A stretch of DNA of 59,190 nt, taken from the NCBI GenBank assembly GCA_018897105.1, contig JAHILF010000024.1:1-59190 (forward strand), read 5' to 3'. The DNA is from Pseudomonadota bacterium. Lineage in GTDB: Bacteria; Desulfobacterota; Desulfobulbia; Desulfobulbales; SURF-16. Position 1 is the stretch's first letter. Each line of letters opens with the position of its first letter. The notes under the pieces were generated by a model. The model did no database searches. It saw only the letters and a list, made by a program, of their open reading frames with translations, and was not told the DNA's origin. This document shows, in pieces, positions 26,441 to 35,542 of this stretch. Made by a program: the position numbers and the translations under genes.

Positions 26441-27430
26441 TCAGCCTGCCAGCCCATTTTCAAGTGAAGCAATCATCTTTCGGAAAGTGCTCTGCAAGGA
26501 AAAATTGTCAAAACAGCGTTTTCTGCCGGCCTTCCCCATGGAATTTCTGAGAGCATCGTCAGCAACCAGTCGCTCAATAGCCGTCAGCCACTCCTGCTCT
26601 CCTGCAACAAGAAAACCGTTGACACCATGTTCCACGATCTCCTTATTCACCCCTGTGGGAGAAGAAATGACTGGCAGGCCAGCCGCCATATACTGGATAA
26701 CCTTCAAGGCACATTTCCCTCTGGTGAAAAGATTATCCGGCAAAGGCGCTATACCTATGTGGGCTGCTGCCAACTCCTGTGCTTCTCTTTTTTCCGACCA
26801 CCTGATCGGGACAATAGTGAGTTTGTCCGACTGTAAAGTAAAATCAGCTATAATTTTCAAACGTAAGGCAGGGATGACGCCAGCCGCTGATTCAAGTGCA
26901 GGTAACACGCTTTTCAGATGTTCTTTGGTTGCGCTGCTGCCGATCCAGACCAGATCAAAAAAATTTTGCTCCCTGTCGACACTGAAATTATATTTATCAA
27001 TATCCAGTGAAGTCGGCAGGACAAGTATCTTACGGGCAAACGGTCTGGCCCGGTCTGCCAGGTAGTTGTTGCCGGGCCAGACCTGATCGGCTGATGCTAC
27101 ACTGCGAATAAAACTCCTCTCCCTGCTGTTTGATTGCTGGCCCTGGTCTTTTTGAAAAACGGCATCATCATAGTCAAATACCAGATATTTTGCGGCAAAT
27201 CGTAACAACCTGAAAAAAGGGTAGGAATACGTCCTTCGCAAGATGACGACGACATCGGAATGTGCAGCCTCATATAAAATACTCTTGCGGGTTGCCAAGG
27301 ATCGATTATCTGCTATATGTTTAAAAGACCATCCCCCAGCCTCAAACATTGCAGCATATTGCAATGCCCTATATCTGGTAGATGGGGACTCAGCCCCCTT
27401 TGAAATAAATAAAATCTTACGCCGAGACAT
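26441..27430 (-). CDS. Glycosyltransferase family 4-like protein
   Basis: A 329-residue soluble glycosyltransferase. N-terminal MSRRKILFISKGAESPSTRYR, a mid region LVFDYDDAVFQ, and a GT-B C-terminal half with LVWIGSSATKEHLKSVLPAL and KVIQYMAAGLPVISSPTG, where the acidic donor-binding residue is replaced or displaced. It is the promoter-distal gene of the minus-strand surface-glycan block and is followed by the convergent kinase-methyltransferase gene. Donor and acceptor are unknown. A/T content is noticeably higher here than in the chemosensory region. Confidence 0.85.
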   Translation of the reverse strand: MSRRKILFISKGAESPSTRYRALQYAAMFEAGGWSFKHIADNRSLATRKSILYEAAHSDVVVILRRTYSYPFFRLLRFAAKYLVFDYDDAVFQKDQGQQSNSRERSFIRSVASADQVWPGNNYLADRARPFARKILVLPTSLDIDKYNFSVDREQNFFDLVWIGSSATKEHLKSVLPALESAAGVIPALRLKIIADFTLQSDKLTIVPIRWSEKREAQELAAAHIGIAPLPDNLFTRGKCALKVIQYMAAGLPVISSPTGVNKEIVEHGVNGFLVAGEQEWLTAIERLVADDALRNSMGKAGRKRCFDNFSLQSTFRKMIASLENGLAG

Positions 27431-27713
27431 AATGTATAAAATGCTCCCCTTGGAGGTTTCATCTGATTTTTCCGGCTTGGATTAACATACTGATAATACG
27501 TTATTTTAAAAAAAATAACCCCGCGCTGATTCCGTAATATTTTCATAACGGCACCGAGTAAAACCCAAGTGAAGCGAAATCCGTATTAATGGACTTATTT
27601 CTGCCACATCTGCATAAAATCAACAAATTACGTCAACTCAGCAAGTTGCGCAGCAATTATATTGTTGATCAAACAAAAATCAAGCTAGCCAATCAAGACT
27701 TGGTTAACAGCCA
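27431..27713. other. A/T-rich gap between GT4 and GT11 genes
   Basis: About 280 bases without a convincing gene. It includes runs of A and T near 27505-27515. A 72-codon plus-strand frame from 27589 overlaps the end of the GT11 gene and looks random. Confidence 0.4.
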
Positions 27714-28607
27714 TTACAACTTCACATATCCATCAGGCACGGGGGTATACATTTGGTATTTGCTTGATTTAAACCATTTTCTTGGCGCAACAACGATTTT
27801 CTCATGATACGGGTTCAGCCAGGCGGACCACCAGGAAAAACCACTGTTTGCTATGACGTTATGCTTACATTGGCTCATCAAGCGCATATCCTCATGTCCA
27901 TCGAGAGGCCCGTTACAATCGACGAACGTGCAGGGAAAAGAAATGCGGAGATTGTCCCTGACCCAGTTCAGGTCATCACTGAAAACAAAAAAATGCGGAT
28001 CTTTGACCCGATCTGCTATAAAATGTATGGCCCGCTGGTAGTAATCCAGGCTGCACGTTCCGTGAATGCTGTTGGTTTTTGCATCGTTAGCATAATCGCC
28101 TCGCCTGACATGGAGACTTGCAGACTCACAGGACCTGATCTTCTCAAGGAAAATTCTATTTTCTCCTGTGGCTGGATTCTTGAAGGTAAAGTCTGAGCGA
28201 ATGATCGATTCAATATCAGCGAAATAGTGCCAACTGTTCCAATTACCATCCAAGTAGACATCATCCTGCAGGATAAGAATATCCGGGTCAAAATAAATAT
28301 GTTTTTCCCTTACATAACTTTTGGGGCGTTTAGGCTTATTGTGAAAAAGACGATGAACAAAACTGGAAAGCTTCCCCTGTCGGACCGTGGTCAACTTTGC
28401 AATTTCATCAGGACTGGCAAACGACTCTTCTATGTTGAAAACACTTAAACCGTACTGCCGAAAATCAATCTCGCCTCTTTCGTGATAAATGCTAAACCCT
28501 GCAATATCCAACTTCAATTGTGTACCAAGTACCAGAGACAATCTGCGACCTGCAGCATAGGGAAACATCTGATTGGCCAGGCCGCCATGCAGTCTTACAA
28601 TTACCAT
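27714..28607 (-). CDS. GT11 family alpha-1,2-fucosyltransferase-like protein
   Basis: A 297-residue enzyme of the GT11 family, which normally moves L-fucose from GDP-fucose to a galactose acceptor. The start VIVRLHGGLANQMFPYAAGR, the donor motif ASLHVRRGDYAND, FVFSDDLNWV, and HNVIANSGFSWWSAWLN near the C-terminus are all diagnostic. No GDP-fucose genes (gmd, wcaG) are in the window, so donor supply must be elsewhere or the donor differs. It lies in the minus-strand O-chain block. Confidence 0.92.
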   Translation of the reverse strand: MVIVRLHGGLANQMFPYAAGRRLSLVLGTQLKLDIAGFSIYHERGEIDFRQYGLSVFNIEESFASPDEIAKLTTVRQGKLSSFVHRLFHNKPKRPKSYVREKHIYFDPDILILQDDVYLDGNWNSWHYFADIESIIRSDFTFKNPATGENRIFLEKIRSCESASLHVRRGDYANDAKTNSIHGTCSLDYYQRAIHFIADRVKDPHFFVFSDDLNWVRDNLRISFPCTFVDCNGPLDGHEDMRLMSQCKHNVIANSGFSWWSAWLNPYHEKIVVAPRKWFKSSKYQMYTPVPDGYVKL

Positions 28608-28697
28608 TTTGTCTTTATCCGGATATTTTTCACCCGGCTCTCATTAGGCTTCACCTGTCTCATTTTGACTTGCAATCATGTAATTCCGGAAACATTT

Positions 28698-29804
28698 TTA
28701 TGTGAGAATCTCACATACTGTTTTGACTATCCTTGCATGGTCGGCAGGTGACAGATGTGGTCCAATAGGCAGACTCAACACCTCTGACTGAATTGTCTCA
28801 GTAAGAGGAAAAGCCCCTTGAGTTAATTGCATGGGGCTATAGGCTTTCTGCAGATGCGAGGGAATTGGATAATGAATCATGGTGTGGATACCGGCTTCGT
28901 ATAGCCTATGTTGCAGAAGGTCCCGGTTCTCGGACCTGACCACATAGAGATGCCACACGGGCACGGCCCATTCTGGGATTATGGGTTGGATAAGCGATGT
29001 CTGCCTTAACCCCTCCTGATAAAGAGCAGCGATTTTTCTGCGGCGTTCGTTCCACCCATCAAGCCTGGGAAGCTTCACCCGAAGAAAGGCAGCCTGCAAT
29101 TCATCAAGCCTGGAATTAAACCCGATGATATCATTGTAATATTTTGTTCCTGATCCGTAGTTTCTCAACTTACGCACCAGTTCCGCCAGGTGAGTATCAT
29201 TGGTGAGAACCGCCCCACCGTCGCCAAAAGCGCCGAGGTTTTTACCAGGGTAAAAACTGAAACCAGCCGCATGCCCCAGGCTCCCCGCCTTTCTACCTTT
29301 ATAAAGCGCCCCATGAGCCTGGGCTGCGTCTTCAATTACCTTGAGATGATATTTGGCGGCTAATGCATTAATCGGATCCATGTCAGCGGTCTGGCCGTAA
29401 AGATGAACAGCCATGATCGCTTTGGTCTTTGGCGTGATGGCCCTTTCCAGAAGTGACGGATTGATATTGTATGTATATTCATCGGGTTCAACCGGAACCG
29501 GGGTGGCACCATTGTGGGAAACAGCCAGCCACGATGCAATATAGGTATTGGCCGGCACAATCACCTCATCGTCTTTGCCGATCCCGTAAGCATGGAGAAT
29601 CAGAGAAAGTGCTTCAAGACCATTGCCAACACCTATACAGTGATTGACTCCGCAATAGGCGGCAAATTCTTTTTCAAAGGCCTCAACCTCGGAGCCGAGT
29701 ATATACCAACCGCTCAGCATTACCCTTTTGTAGGCTGCGTCCAACTCGTCTTGAAGTTCCTGGTAAGTACCTTTTAGACCCAGGAAAGGAATTTCTTCTG
29801 TCAA
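28698..29804 (-). CDS. DegT/DnrJ/EryC1 sugar aminotransferase (FdtB/QdtB-like)
   Basis: A 368-residue PLP enzyme. The PLP-lysine lies in [18 protein letters not shown]; the fold-type I Asp is in [17 protein letters not shown]. The start [20 protein letters not shown] and length fit the FdtB/QdtB group, which converts dTDP-3-keto-6-deoxyhexose to the 3-amino sugar using glutamate. The fused isomerase/acetyltransferase next door and rmlAB in the window support that pathway. The apparent start is TTG 29804. Confidence 0.88.
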   Translation of the reverse strand: MTEEIPFLGLKGTYQELQDELDAAYKRVMLSGWYILGSEVEAFEKEFAAYCGVNHCIGVGNGLEALSLILHAYGIGKDDEVIVPANTYIASWLAVSHNGATPVPVEPDEYTYNINPSLLERAITPKTKAIMAVHLYGQTADMDPINALAAKYHLKVIEDAAQAHGALYKGRKAGSLGHAAGFSFYPGKNLGAFGDGGAVLTNDTHLAELVRKLRNYGSGTKYYNDIIGFNSRLDELQAAFLRVKLPRLDGWNERRRKIAALYQEGLRQTSLIQPIIPEWAVPVWHLYVVRSENRDLLQHRLYEAGIHTMIHYPIPSHLQKAYSPMQLTQGAFPLTETIQSEVLSLPIGPHLSPADHARIVKTVCEILT

Positions 29805-29884
29805 AATGAAAGATCCCGCAAATAAACTTTACCCAAATTCAGGTGACAATTAAGCAACGGCATAACCGTTAAGGGATGTCCGTC

Positions 29885-30838
29885 TTACTCTAGCAGCCCA
29901 TCACTATCGGAAACCATTTCAAGATATTGATTGTAATCCCTGATATAGTCTTCCGCTTCATACTTTTCTGAAGCAAGCACCAGCAATACCGCATCCGGCG
30001 AGTATTTATAGTGTATCCGCCACACAAGTGGCGGGACATGAACGCCGATATTGGCAGAATTAAGAAGAAATTCCCCTCTGTTTTTACCATCATCAACCAC
30101 GAGGGAACATGCCCCTTTCACACAAACGAGAAACTCATGCAGTTTTTTATGTGCATGCTCTCCACGGATCTCTTTGGAAGGGACATCAAAGACCATAAAG
30201 AACCTCTTCGGAATAAAGGGTAAGAACTGGCCATATTCGGCAAAAGTGAGACTACCGCGAAGGTCGGTAATCAATGGCAGCGAATAAATGGTAACTCCCT
30301 TTACCATTGTACCAGGTACCGTCTTCCCTTCCCCTGGAGTAATAACAGCGGATACAGAAGGTTGCATCTTCGATGGAGCGGTATAGGAGGTAATGCGGGC
30401 CGGATTTCCGACTACAATGGCATATGGAGGCACGTTTTTGGTAACCACGGATCCGGCACCAACCATGGCATCTTTGCCGATGGTGACACCTGGGAGAATT
30501 GTGGCGTTTGCGCCTATTGATGCACCTTTGTGGATCAGTGTCCGGGAAAATTTCCATGGATACTGTTTGCTACGCGGAAAAGGATCATTGGTCAGCGTAA
30601 CATTCGGCCCGATAAAGACATCATTTTCTATGGTGATGCCGTCCCATACCTGCACGCCGCATTTGATGGTGACCCTGTCGCCGATCCTGACATCGTTTTC
30701 AATGAACACATGATCACATATATTGCAGTCACGGCCAATGTGGGCACCAGGCAGGACATGGGCAAATGCCCAGATTTTCGTTTCATCGCCGATAAACTGA
30801 GATTCAACAATGGACTGTGGATGTTTGAAATATCCCAT
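29885..30838 (-). CDS. Fused sugar N-acetyltransferase and FdtA/QdtA-type 3,4-ketoisomerase (WxcM-like)
   Basis: A 317-residue bifunctional protein. Residues 1-165 form a left-handed beta-helix acetyltransferase (hexapeptide repeats such as IGRDCNICDHVFIENDVRIG, then IVVGNPARIT). Residues 180-317 are a cupin of the FdtA/QdtA/WxcM type (DLRGSLTFAEYGQ; RFFMVFDV; RGEHAHKKLHEFLVCVKGA). The cupin would isomerise dTDP-4-keto-6-deoxyglucose to the 3-keto sugar, the neighbouring aminotransferase would aminate it, and the acetyltransferase part would acetylate it. Whether the product is Fuc3NAc or Qui3NAc is not readable from sequence. Confidence 0.92.
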   Translation of the reverse strand: MGYFKHPQSIVESQFIGDETKIWAFAHVLPGAHIGRDCNICDHVFIENDVRIGDRVTIKCGVQVWDGITIENDVFIGPNVTLTNDPFPRSKQYPWKFSRTLIHKGASIGANATILPGVTIGKDAMVGAGSVVTKNVPPYAIVVGNPARITSYTAPSKMQPSVSAVITPGEGKTVPGTMVKGVTIYSLPLITDLRGSLTFAEYGQFLPFIPKRFFMVFDVPSKEIRGEHAHKKLHEFLVCVKGACSLVVDDGKNRGEFLLNSANIGVHVPPLVWRIHYKYSPDAVLLVLASEKYEAEDYIRDYNQYLEMVSDSDGLLE

Positions 30839-30895
30839 GTGTGGTGCTGGTTCTCTCTATGATTTCATTGTAAGGGGGAGGCAAAAACTTTTTTT

Positions 30896-31810
30896 TTAAT
30901 CGATAATTCCACGTAAACGCAAGGATAATAAATGCCATAACAATCGGACATCACGCCAGCAATATTTCAAGGCACCTGCAAATATTCTCTTTTCAAGCTC
31001 GGAAGGGTTCCTGGTTTTGCTGAGGTATCGTCCCAGCAGCAGATACTGCCTTGTCAGTTGATGCCGTATCAGTTTTTTGTAAGGAGCAAGCTGGGGAACC
31101 TCCTCAAGATATTTGCGATAGAGTAGAACTTTGTCCGCCCTGGCAATATAACGATTGGTCCGGGATGAGTTCGTCTGATGCTGCCTGAGACAGTAAACAG
31201 GAACATCAATGAATTTGATCGGCCCTGCCAGATAAAGGAGAAGCTGCGGATCAAGATCCTCACAATACTGATACCTCAGGTCAAATCCGCCTATATTTAT
31301 GAGTATTTCAGTCCTGGCCATAAGGGTATGAATAGGCAGGTTTACTCCCCTAATGAACTCCGGAATGGGATCAGCCAGTTCGAAAAGACGACGCCGCTTT
31401 GCGTCCATGACAGGCTGACTAGAAACCTTGTCTTCGGTTAACTGGAGGGCATCACCGAATACGGTTACACATTCAGGATTTTCAAGCAAAGATGAGGCTC
31501 TGCTGGACAAGCTGCCGGGTGGGAGATAATCGTCAGAGGCAAGAAGACAGAAAAATTCACCTTCAGCAATTGCCAAACCCTCGTTAAGTGTTTTTATAAG
31601 GCCTTTATTCGGCCGGGAAATAAAACGAAAACCTCCCTTTTCCAGATATAGATCAGAGAGTATCTGCGGACTCCTATCTGTTGATCCGTCATCAATGACG
31701 ATGAGATCGATGTGGGGCCAATCCTGAGTCAGAACACTCTCTATGGCGTTCAGTACATAGGCCTGATGGTTGTAAGATGGGATGACAACAGAAATCTTAT
31801 AATTCTGCAT
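30896..31810 (-). CDS. GT2 family glycosyltransferase (paralogue 1)
   Basis: A 304-residue GT-A enzyme with ISVVIPSYNHQAYVLNAIES, the Asp-rich LIVIDDGSTDRSPQIL and the DxD-region CLLASDDYLPPG. The tail is basic and aromatic (RDVRLLWHLLSL). It closely resembles the GT2 at 33441-34340 over its whole length, including FRFISRPNKGL and the C-terminal motif, so the two are paralogues flanking a GT39 gene. I start it at ATG 31810; GTG 31819 is possible. Confidence 0.9.
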   Translation of the reverse strand: MQNYKISVVIPSYNHQAYVLNAIESVLTQDWPHIDLIVIDDGSTDRSPQILSDLYLEKGGFRFISRPNKGLIKTLNEGLAIAEGEFFCLLASDDYLPPGSLSSRASSLLENPECVTVFGDALQLTEDKVSSQPVMDAKRRRLFELADPIPEFIRGVNLPIHTLMARTEILINIGGFDLRYQYCEDLDPQLLLYLAGPIKFIDVPVYCLRQHQTNSSRTNRYIARADKVLLYRKYLEEVPQLAPYKKLIRHQLTRQYLLLGRYLSKTRNPSELEKRIFAGALKYCWRDVRLLWHLLSLRLRGIID

Positions 31811-31872
31811 CGTTGACACTAATATTTTTTTGGTTACAGGCTAAAAATTGCAATAAAGGAGTCTCCTCTGCT

Positions 31873-33444
31873 TTATATCTGCCAGAGAGCAACCACCACA
31901 TTTTTTTTATCTTCCGGGTCAGTAAAAATCCTGGATTCAACCGCCCGCAAACCATCCAGGCTTTCCATGAACATCATATCTTCTTTGTTACGTCTGCTCA
32001 GCAGCAGAACAATCATGGTTGATTTTTCTTCAGTTTTTTTGTGTGACCCCAACGAGGTCAAAACCACCCGGTTAGTAGCCGGAGAAATTTGCTCGGCATC
32101 CCTTCTGTCGAGAAACCAGGCAATGGTTCTCATATTGACAATGACCTTCCAGTTCTTCTCTTTGTGCAGAACCTGATTGCGAACCCACAGACATGCATCA
32201 CGCAGGACAGGAATGTGGATATTATAGTCCATAAAAGCTGTCTTATAAGCAAACGGCAGAGTAAGCAGAATGCTGAGCGGCAGAATGACAGCCTGTTTTA
32301 TTTTTGCGGGACCGATAACTCCCTTCGCCACCAGATAACCGCCAACAGCAGGCAGGCCGGCCCCGGCAAAAAACAACCAGAGGATAGCCGGAAAAAGCAT
32401 GATGCGTCCTTCCATGGCCCCGGAATAGTAATAATTAGCCAGAATCACCAAGATATTAGCGAGAAAAACCGAGGATAGCAGAATTCCGTTTCCTGGATCC
32501 CGAATAACCGACTTTACCCCGAAAAACCCTAGCACAAGGAGCGGCAAGCTCAGGTTATTTTCAAACATGCGCAGCATACCGATCCCATAAATCCATTGCC
32601 AGTTGCGCTCTATGACCTGCCAAAAATTGTTGCCAAAACCAAACGGCACATTAGTGTGCGCAAGCTCATCGAGCTTGGTGAGATAAAAGGTTACTGCCTG
32701 CGGTGTTGTCCGCAGATCCTGCAGTATGGAAAGCGCTTCATCCAGTCTGATCAGATTACGGCCTGTGGGGGAGAGACTGAAAAGAAATAAAAGGAGACAG
32801 AAGACTCCTGCCATGACTGCTACAGCCCACCCCCAGAAAAAATTAGTAAAACGGCGGACAAAGGATATGGAACCCCAGACAGAAATCACCAACGACAGAG
32901 CAATACCTTCCACCCTGAGCAGGGGTAAGCAGAGAGTGGTCAACAGAGCAACCGGTAACCATTTCAGTCCCCCTCCTTCGGCGAAACGAAGGGCGGTATA
33001 AATGGCAAAAAGTGCCATACAGAGATAGAGAGGATCTCTTATGGCGGCAAAGGCTATGGAATTATATTCCGGCAGCAGCACAAAGACCATGGTGATGATA
33101 ATGGCAGGCCATCCCGGAGAAAATCTCTTGGCAAGACTGAAAAAAGGAAACAGAGCAAGACAGGAGGCAGCAACGGAAATGGTACGACCGGCGGCAAGCC
33201 AGTCAAGACCCAACTTGTGAACACACATCACGAGAAAGGGATAAAACAGCATAGGATATGCCGTAATTGCCTCAGCTATATTCCCCCGTTCCAATGATTG
33301 CGCGGACCATAAATATACCGGGGCGTCAGGATGGATCATGATACCCCGAAACAATGGCAGAGTTTTAACAAGCAGATTTGTTAAAAAAAGCAAGATAAAC
33401 CAGCCCGGCCAATCCGCGGATATTTTATCCTGGTAACGCTTCAT
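31873..33444 (-). CDS. GT39/ArnT-like polytopic membrane glycosyltransferase
   Basis: A 523-residue integral membrane protein with about ten hydrophobic helices. The first extracytoplasmic loop has FRGIMIHPDAPVYLWSAQSL, where an acidic residue follows the pattern of GT39/GT83 enzymes that use polyprenyl-phosphate sugars. A soluble C-terminal domain (about 420-523) follows. It should act at the periplasmic side. ATG 33444 overlaps the stop of the upstream GT2 gene (ATGA), so the genes are coupled. The exact sugar is unknown. Confidence 0.85.
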   Translation of the reverse strand: MKRYQDKISADWPGWFILLFLTNLLVKTLPLFRGIMIHPDAPVYLWSAQSLERGNIAEAITAYPMLFYPFLVMCVHKLGLDWLAAGRTISVAASCLALFPFFSLAKRFSPGWPAIIITMVFVLLPEYNSIAFAAIRDPLYLCMALFAIYTALRFAEGGGLKWLPVALLTTLCLPLLRVEGIALSLVISVWGSISFVRRFTNFFWGWAVAVMAGVFCLLLFLFSLSPTGRNLIRLDEALSILQDLRTTPQAVTFYLTKLDELAHTNVPFGFGNNFWQVIERNWQWIYGIGMLRMFENNLSLPLLVLGFFGVKSVIRDPGNGILLSSVFLANILVILANYYYSGAMEGRIMLFPAILWLFFAGAGLPAVGGYLVAKGVIGPAKIKQAVILPLSILLTLPFAYKTAFMDYNIHIPVLRDACLWVRNQVLHKEKNWKVIVNMRTIAWFLDRRDAEQISPATNRVVLTSLGSHKKTEEKSTMIVLLLSRRNKEDMMFMESLDGLRAVESRIFTDPEDKKNVVVALWQI

Positions 33445-34340
33445 GTCAATTTTGCTTTTCCCCATCTGATCAGGTGCCAAAGCAGCCGGACATCCTGCAA
33501 AGCATAGCCCCAGGCATTCTGAAAAATTCTGCGCTCATAGGCATTACCGCCGCCATTTAAGCTGAGATGTCTGCCGAGGGCTAGATATGACCTGCGCAAC
33601 TGATAGCGGATAATTGATGCATAGGAAACCAGATCAGGGTTGCGCGATAATTTTTCATAACAGAGAATCTTGTCGGTCCTGATCGTGGATGTTGTTGAAG
33701 AAACGTTGGTAGCATGCTCACGCCTGCAGAGAACAGGCTTATCCATAAAACCCACCTTCCCCTCCAACCACAATAACACCGGCATCTCCAGGTCTTCGTA
33801 GCATTGATACTGCGGGTCAAATCCGCCGACTTTCCGAAGGGTATCCGTCTGGAACATGCCAGTGGCAAAGATTGGTCTAACTCCATGCAACATTAAGGAA
33901 AGAGGATCGGGTTGACTGAAAAGAAAGCGCCGTTTATCATCCAGCACACATCCACATGTTTCCGTATCACCCACCACCCGAAAAGCGTCAGCAAAAATGG
34001 CCACATGATCCTGGTGATCCACAAAAAAACGGGCTCGATTCTCAATGCTGTCAAAGGGCAGAAAATCGTCAGAGGCCAGCTCGCAGAAATACTGCCCTTC
34101 AGCCATTGCAAGCCCCTCGTTTAATGAACTGATCAAGCCCCTGTTCTGCTGCCGATGGATAAAACGGAACCCTCCTCTTTTGGCAAGGATCTCGGCAATG
34201 ATTGATGGGCTGTTATCTGTAGACGCATCATCAACCACAATGAGATCGATCTCAGGCCAGGTCTGATCAAGAACACTGGTGATCGACTGGGCAATATAGT
34301 GTTGGTGATTGTATGAAGGAATAATGATTGAAACGAGCAT
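33441..34340 (-). CDS. GT2 family glycosyltransferase (paralogue 2)
   Basis: A 299-residue GT-A enzyme with VSIIIPSYNHQHYIAQSITS, LIVVDDASTDNSPSII and CELASDDFLPFDS. Compared with the GT2 at 30896-31810 it keeps the same layout and the same C-terminal pattern (YERRIFQNAWGYALQDVRLL), indicating duplication with divergence. It overlaps the GT39 gene by four bases and follows the GT4 gene by about 40 bases. Likely adds a sugar to the lipid-linked glycan at the cytoplasmic face. Confidence 0.9.
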   Translation of the reverse strand: MLVSIIIPSYNHQHYIAQSITSVLDQTWPEIDLIVVDDASTDNSPSIIAEILAKRGGFRFIHRQQNRGLISSLNEGLAMAEGQYFCELASDDFLPFDSIENRARFFVDHQDHVAIFADAFRVVGDTETCGCVLDDKRRFLFSQPDPLSLMLHGVRPIFATGMFQTDTLRKVGGFDPQYQCYEDLEMPVLLWLEGKVGFMDKPVLCRREHATNVSSTTSTIRTDKILCYEKLSRNPDLVSYASIIRYQLRRSYLALGRHLSLNGGGNAYERRIFQNAWGYALQDVRLLWHLIRWGKAKLT

Positions 34341-34379
34341 TGAGTTATAGGGTGTTCAATCTGTAAAGGAATGGGGAAA

Positions 34380-35519
34380 TTAAATCATGAGTTCGCGATA
34401 CAAGGAATCCATCCGGGCAATCATGCTATTGCCGTCAAAAAACTGCGCCTGCTGTTTTATACTTGCAACGGCCTGGTTTCTCTGCAATTCCGACCATGCC
34501 ATAACCTGCCCCATGGCAGATCCCAGTTTCTTGTCATTTTCAGGAGGCACAAGAAAACATTGCCCCTTGTTCGCAAGGGTCGTCAGAATCTCCGGTATAC
34601 CGCCGACCCCGCTTGCCACGACAGGCAATCCTGCGGCCAGCGCTTCCAGCACGGCCAGGGGAAATCCTTCATGTCTGGAGGGCATGACAAAGCCGTCCAA
34701 TGCTGTCAGAAATTTCGGGATATCACCAATATGACCCAATAAGGAGATCTCGTTTGCAATTCCCAGTTCCCGCGCCAGGGCAGTCAACTCATCACGTAGT
34801 TTCCCTTTCCCGGCTATAACCAGATGGCCTCCATGTTTGCCGATTTCACTTCCGGCCCATGCCTTGAGGAGAATATCATGGCCCTTGACAGGGGCCAGTC
34901 TGCCCACCGCCCCCCAGAGCCAACCATGGGTTGGTAACCCGAAGAACGACCGGCTTTCCGTTTTATTGAGGTTGCTTCTGCCGAAAACGGCGAGATCAAT
35001 ACCATTATACACCACTTCAACTCTGCTCACCGGGAACCAGGGGTTTGTCAGCAGTATATCACGTTTGACCGCCTCGGAAACCGCAATTATTTTGTTAATA
35101 CGGGGCCAGAGAATTCTGTTACCAATTTTACGTAAAAGAGATCGGGAACGGTTCAGGCCATGAACAGTTGTGACCAGACGTACTTTGCTATTTTTCCGCG
35201 CAGCCAGGGCGGCATAAAAAACAGACTTATGCCTTTGGGCATGGATAATATCCACTCCCTCTGCTTTGATAATCTGATCCAGCTCCCGCACCACCCGGTA
35301 TTTGAAACTCCTGAGATCACCGTTGCCAAAGGGAAGCCACCTTATATCAAAACCGGCCTTACCAAGGGTTTCCTTGTCTGACGGGGGCCCGACCAGATAA
35401 CAGACAATATGCCTGAATCCGTCCTTCAGCCCATGGACAATCTGATTGAATAAAGGGTAATCACCTTTAAAACTACTCCATACATGGAGAATGGTAATTT
35501 CCCCGCCCGTATCCTTCAT
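34380..35519 (-). CDS. GT4 family glycosyltransferase
   Basis: A 379-residue GT-B enzyme. N-terminal ITILHVWSSFKGDYPLFNQI, mid region IDIIHAQRHKSVFYAALAAR and TTVHGLNRSRSLLRKIG, then the donor domain GAVGRLAPVKGHDILLKAW and MPSRHEGFPLAVLEALAAGL (the E-x7-E motif intact). It is related in style to heptosyl/hexosyl-transferases of LPS and exopolysaccharide. It follows msbA by 23 bases in the same direction. Confidence 0.92.
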   Translation of the reverse strand: MKDTGGEITILHVWSSFKGDYPLFNQIVHGLKDGFRHIVCYLVGPPSDKETLGKAGFDIRWLPFGNGDLRSFKYRVVRELDQIIKAEGVDIIHAQRHKSVFYAALAARKNSKVRLVTTVHGLNRSRSLLRKIGNRILWPRINKIIAVSEAVKRDILLTNPWFPVSRVEVVYNGIDLAVFGRSNLNKTESRSFFGLPTHGWLWGAVGRLAPVKGHDILLKAWAGSEIGKHGGHLVIAGKGKLRDELTALARELGIANEISLLGHIGDIPKFLTALDGFVMPSRHEGFPLAVLEALAAGLPVVASGVGGIPEILTTLANKGQCFLVPPENDKKLGSAMGQVMAWSELQRNQAVASIKQQAQFFDGNSMIARMDSLYRELMI

Positions 35520-35542
35520 TTATGGTATCTCAACACAAAAAC

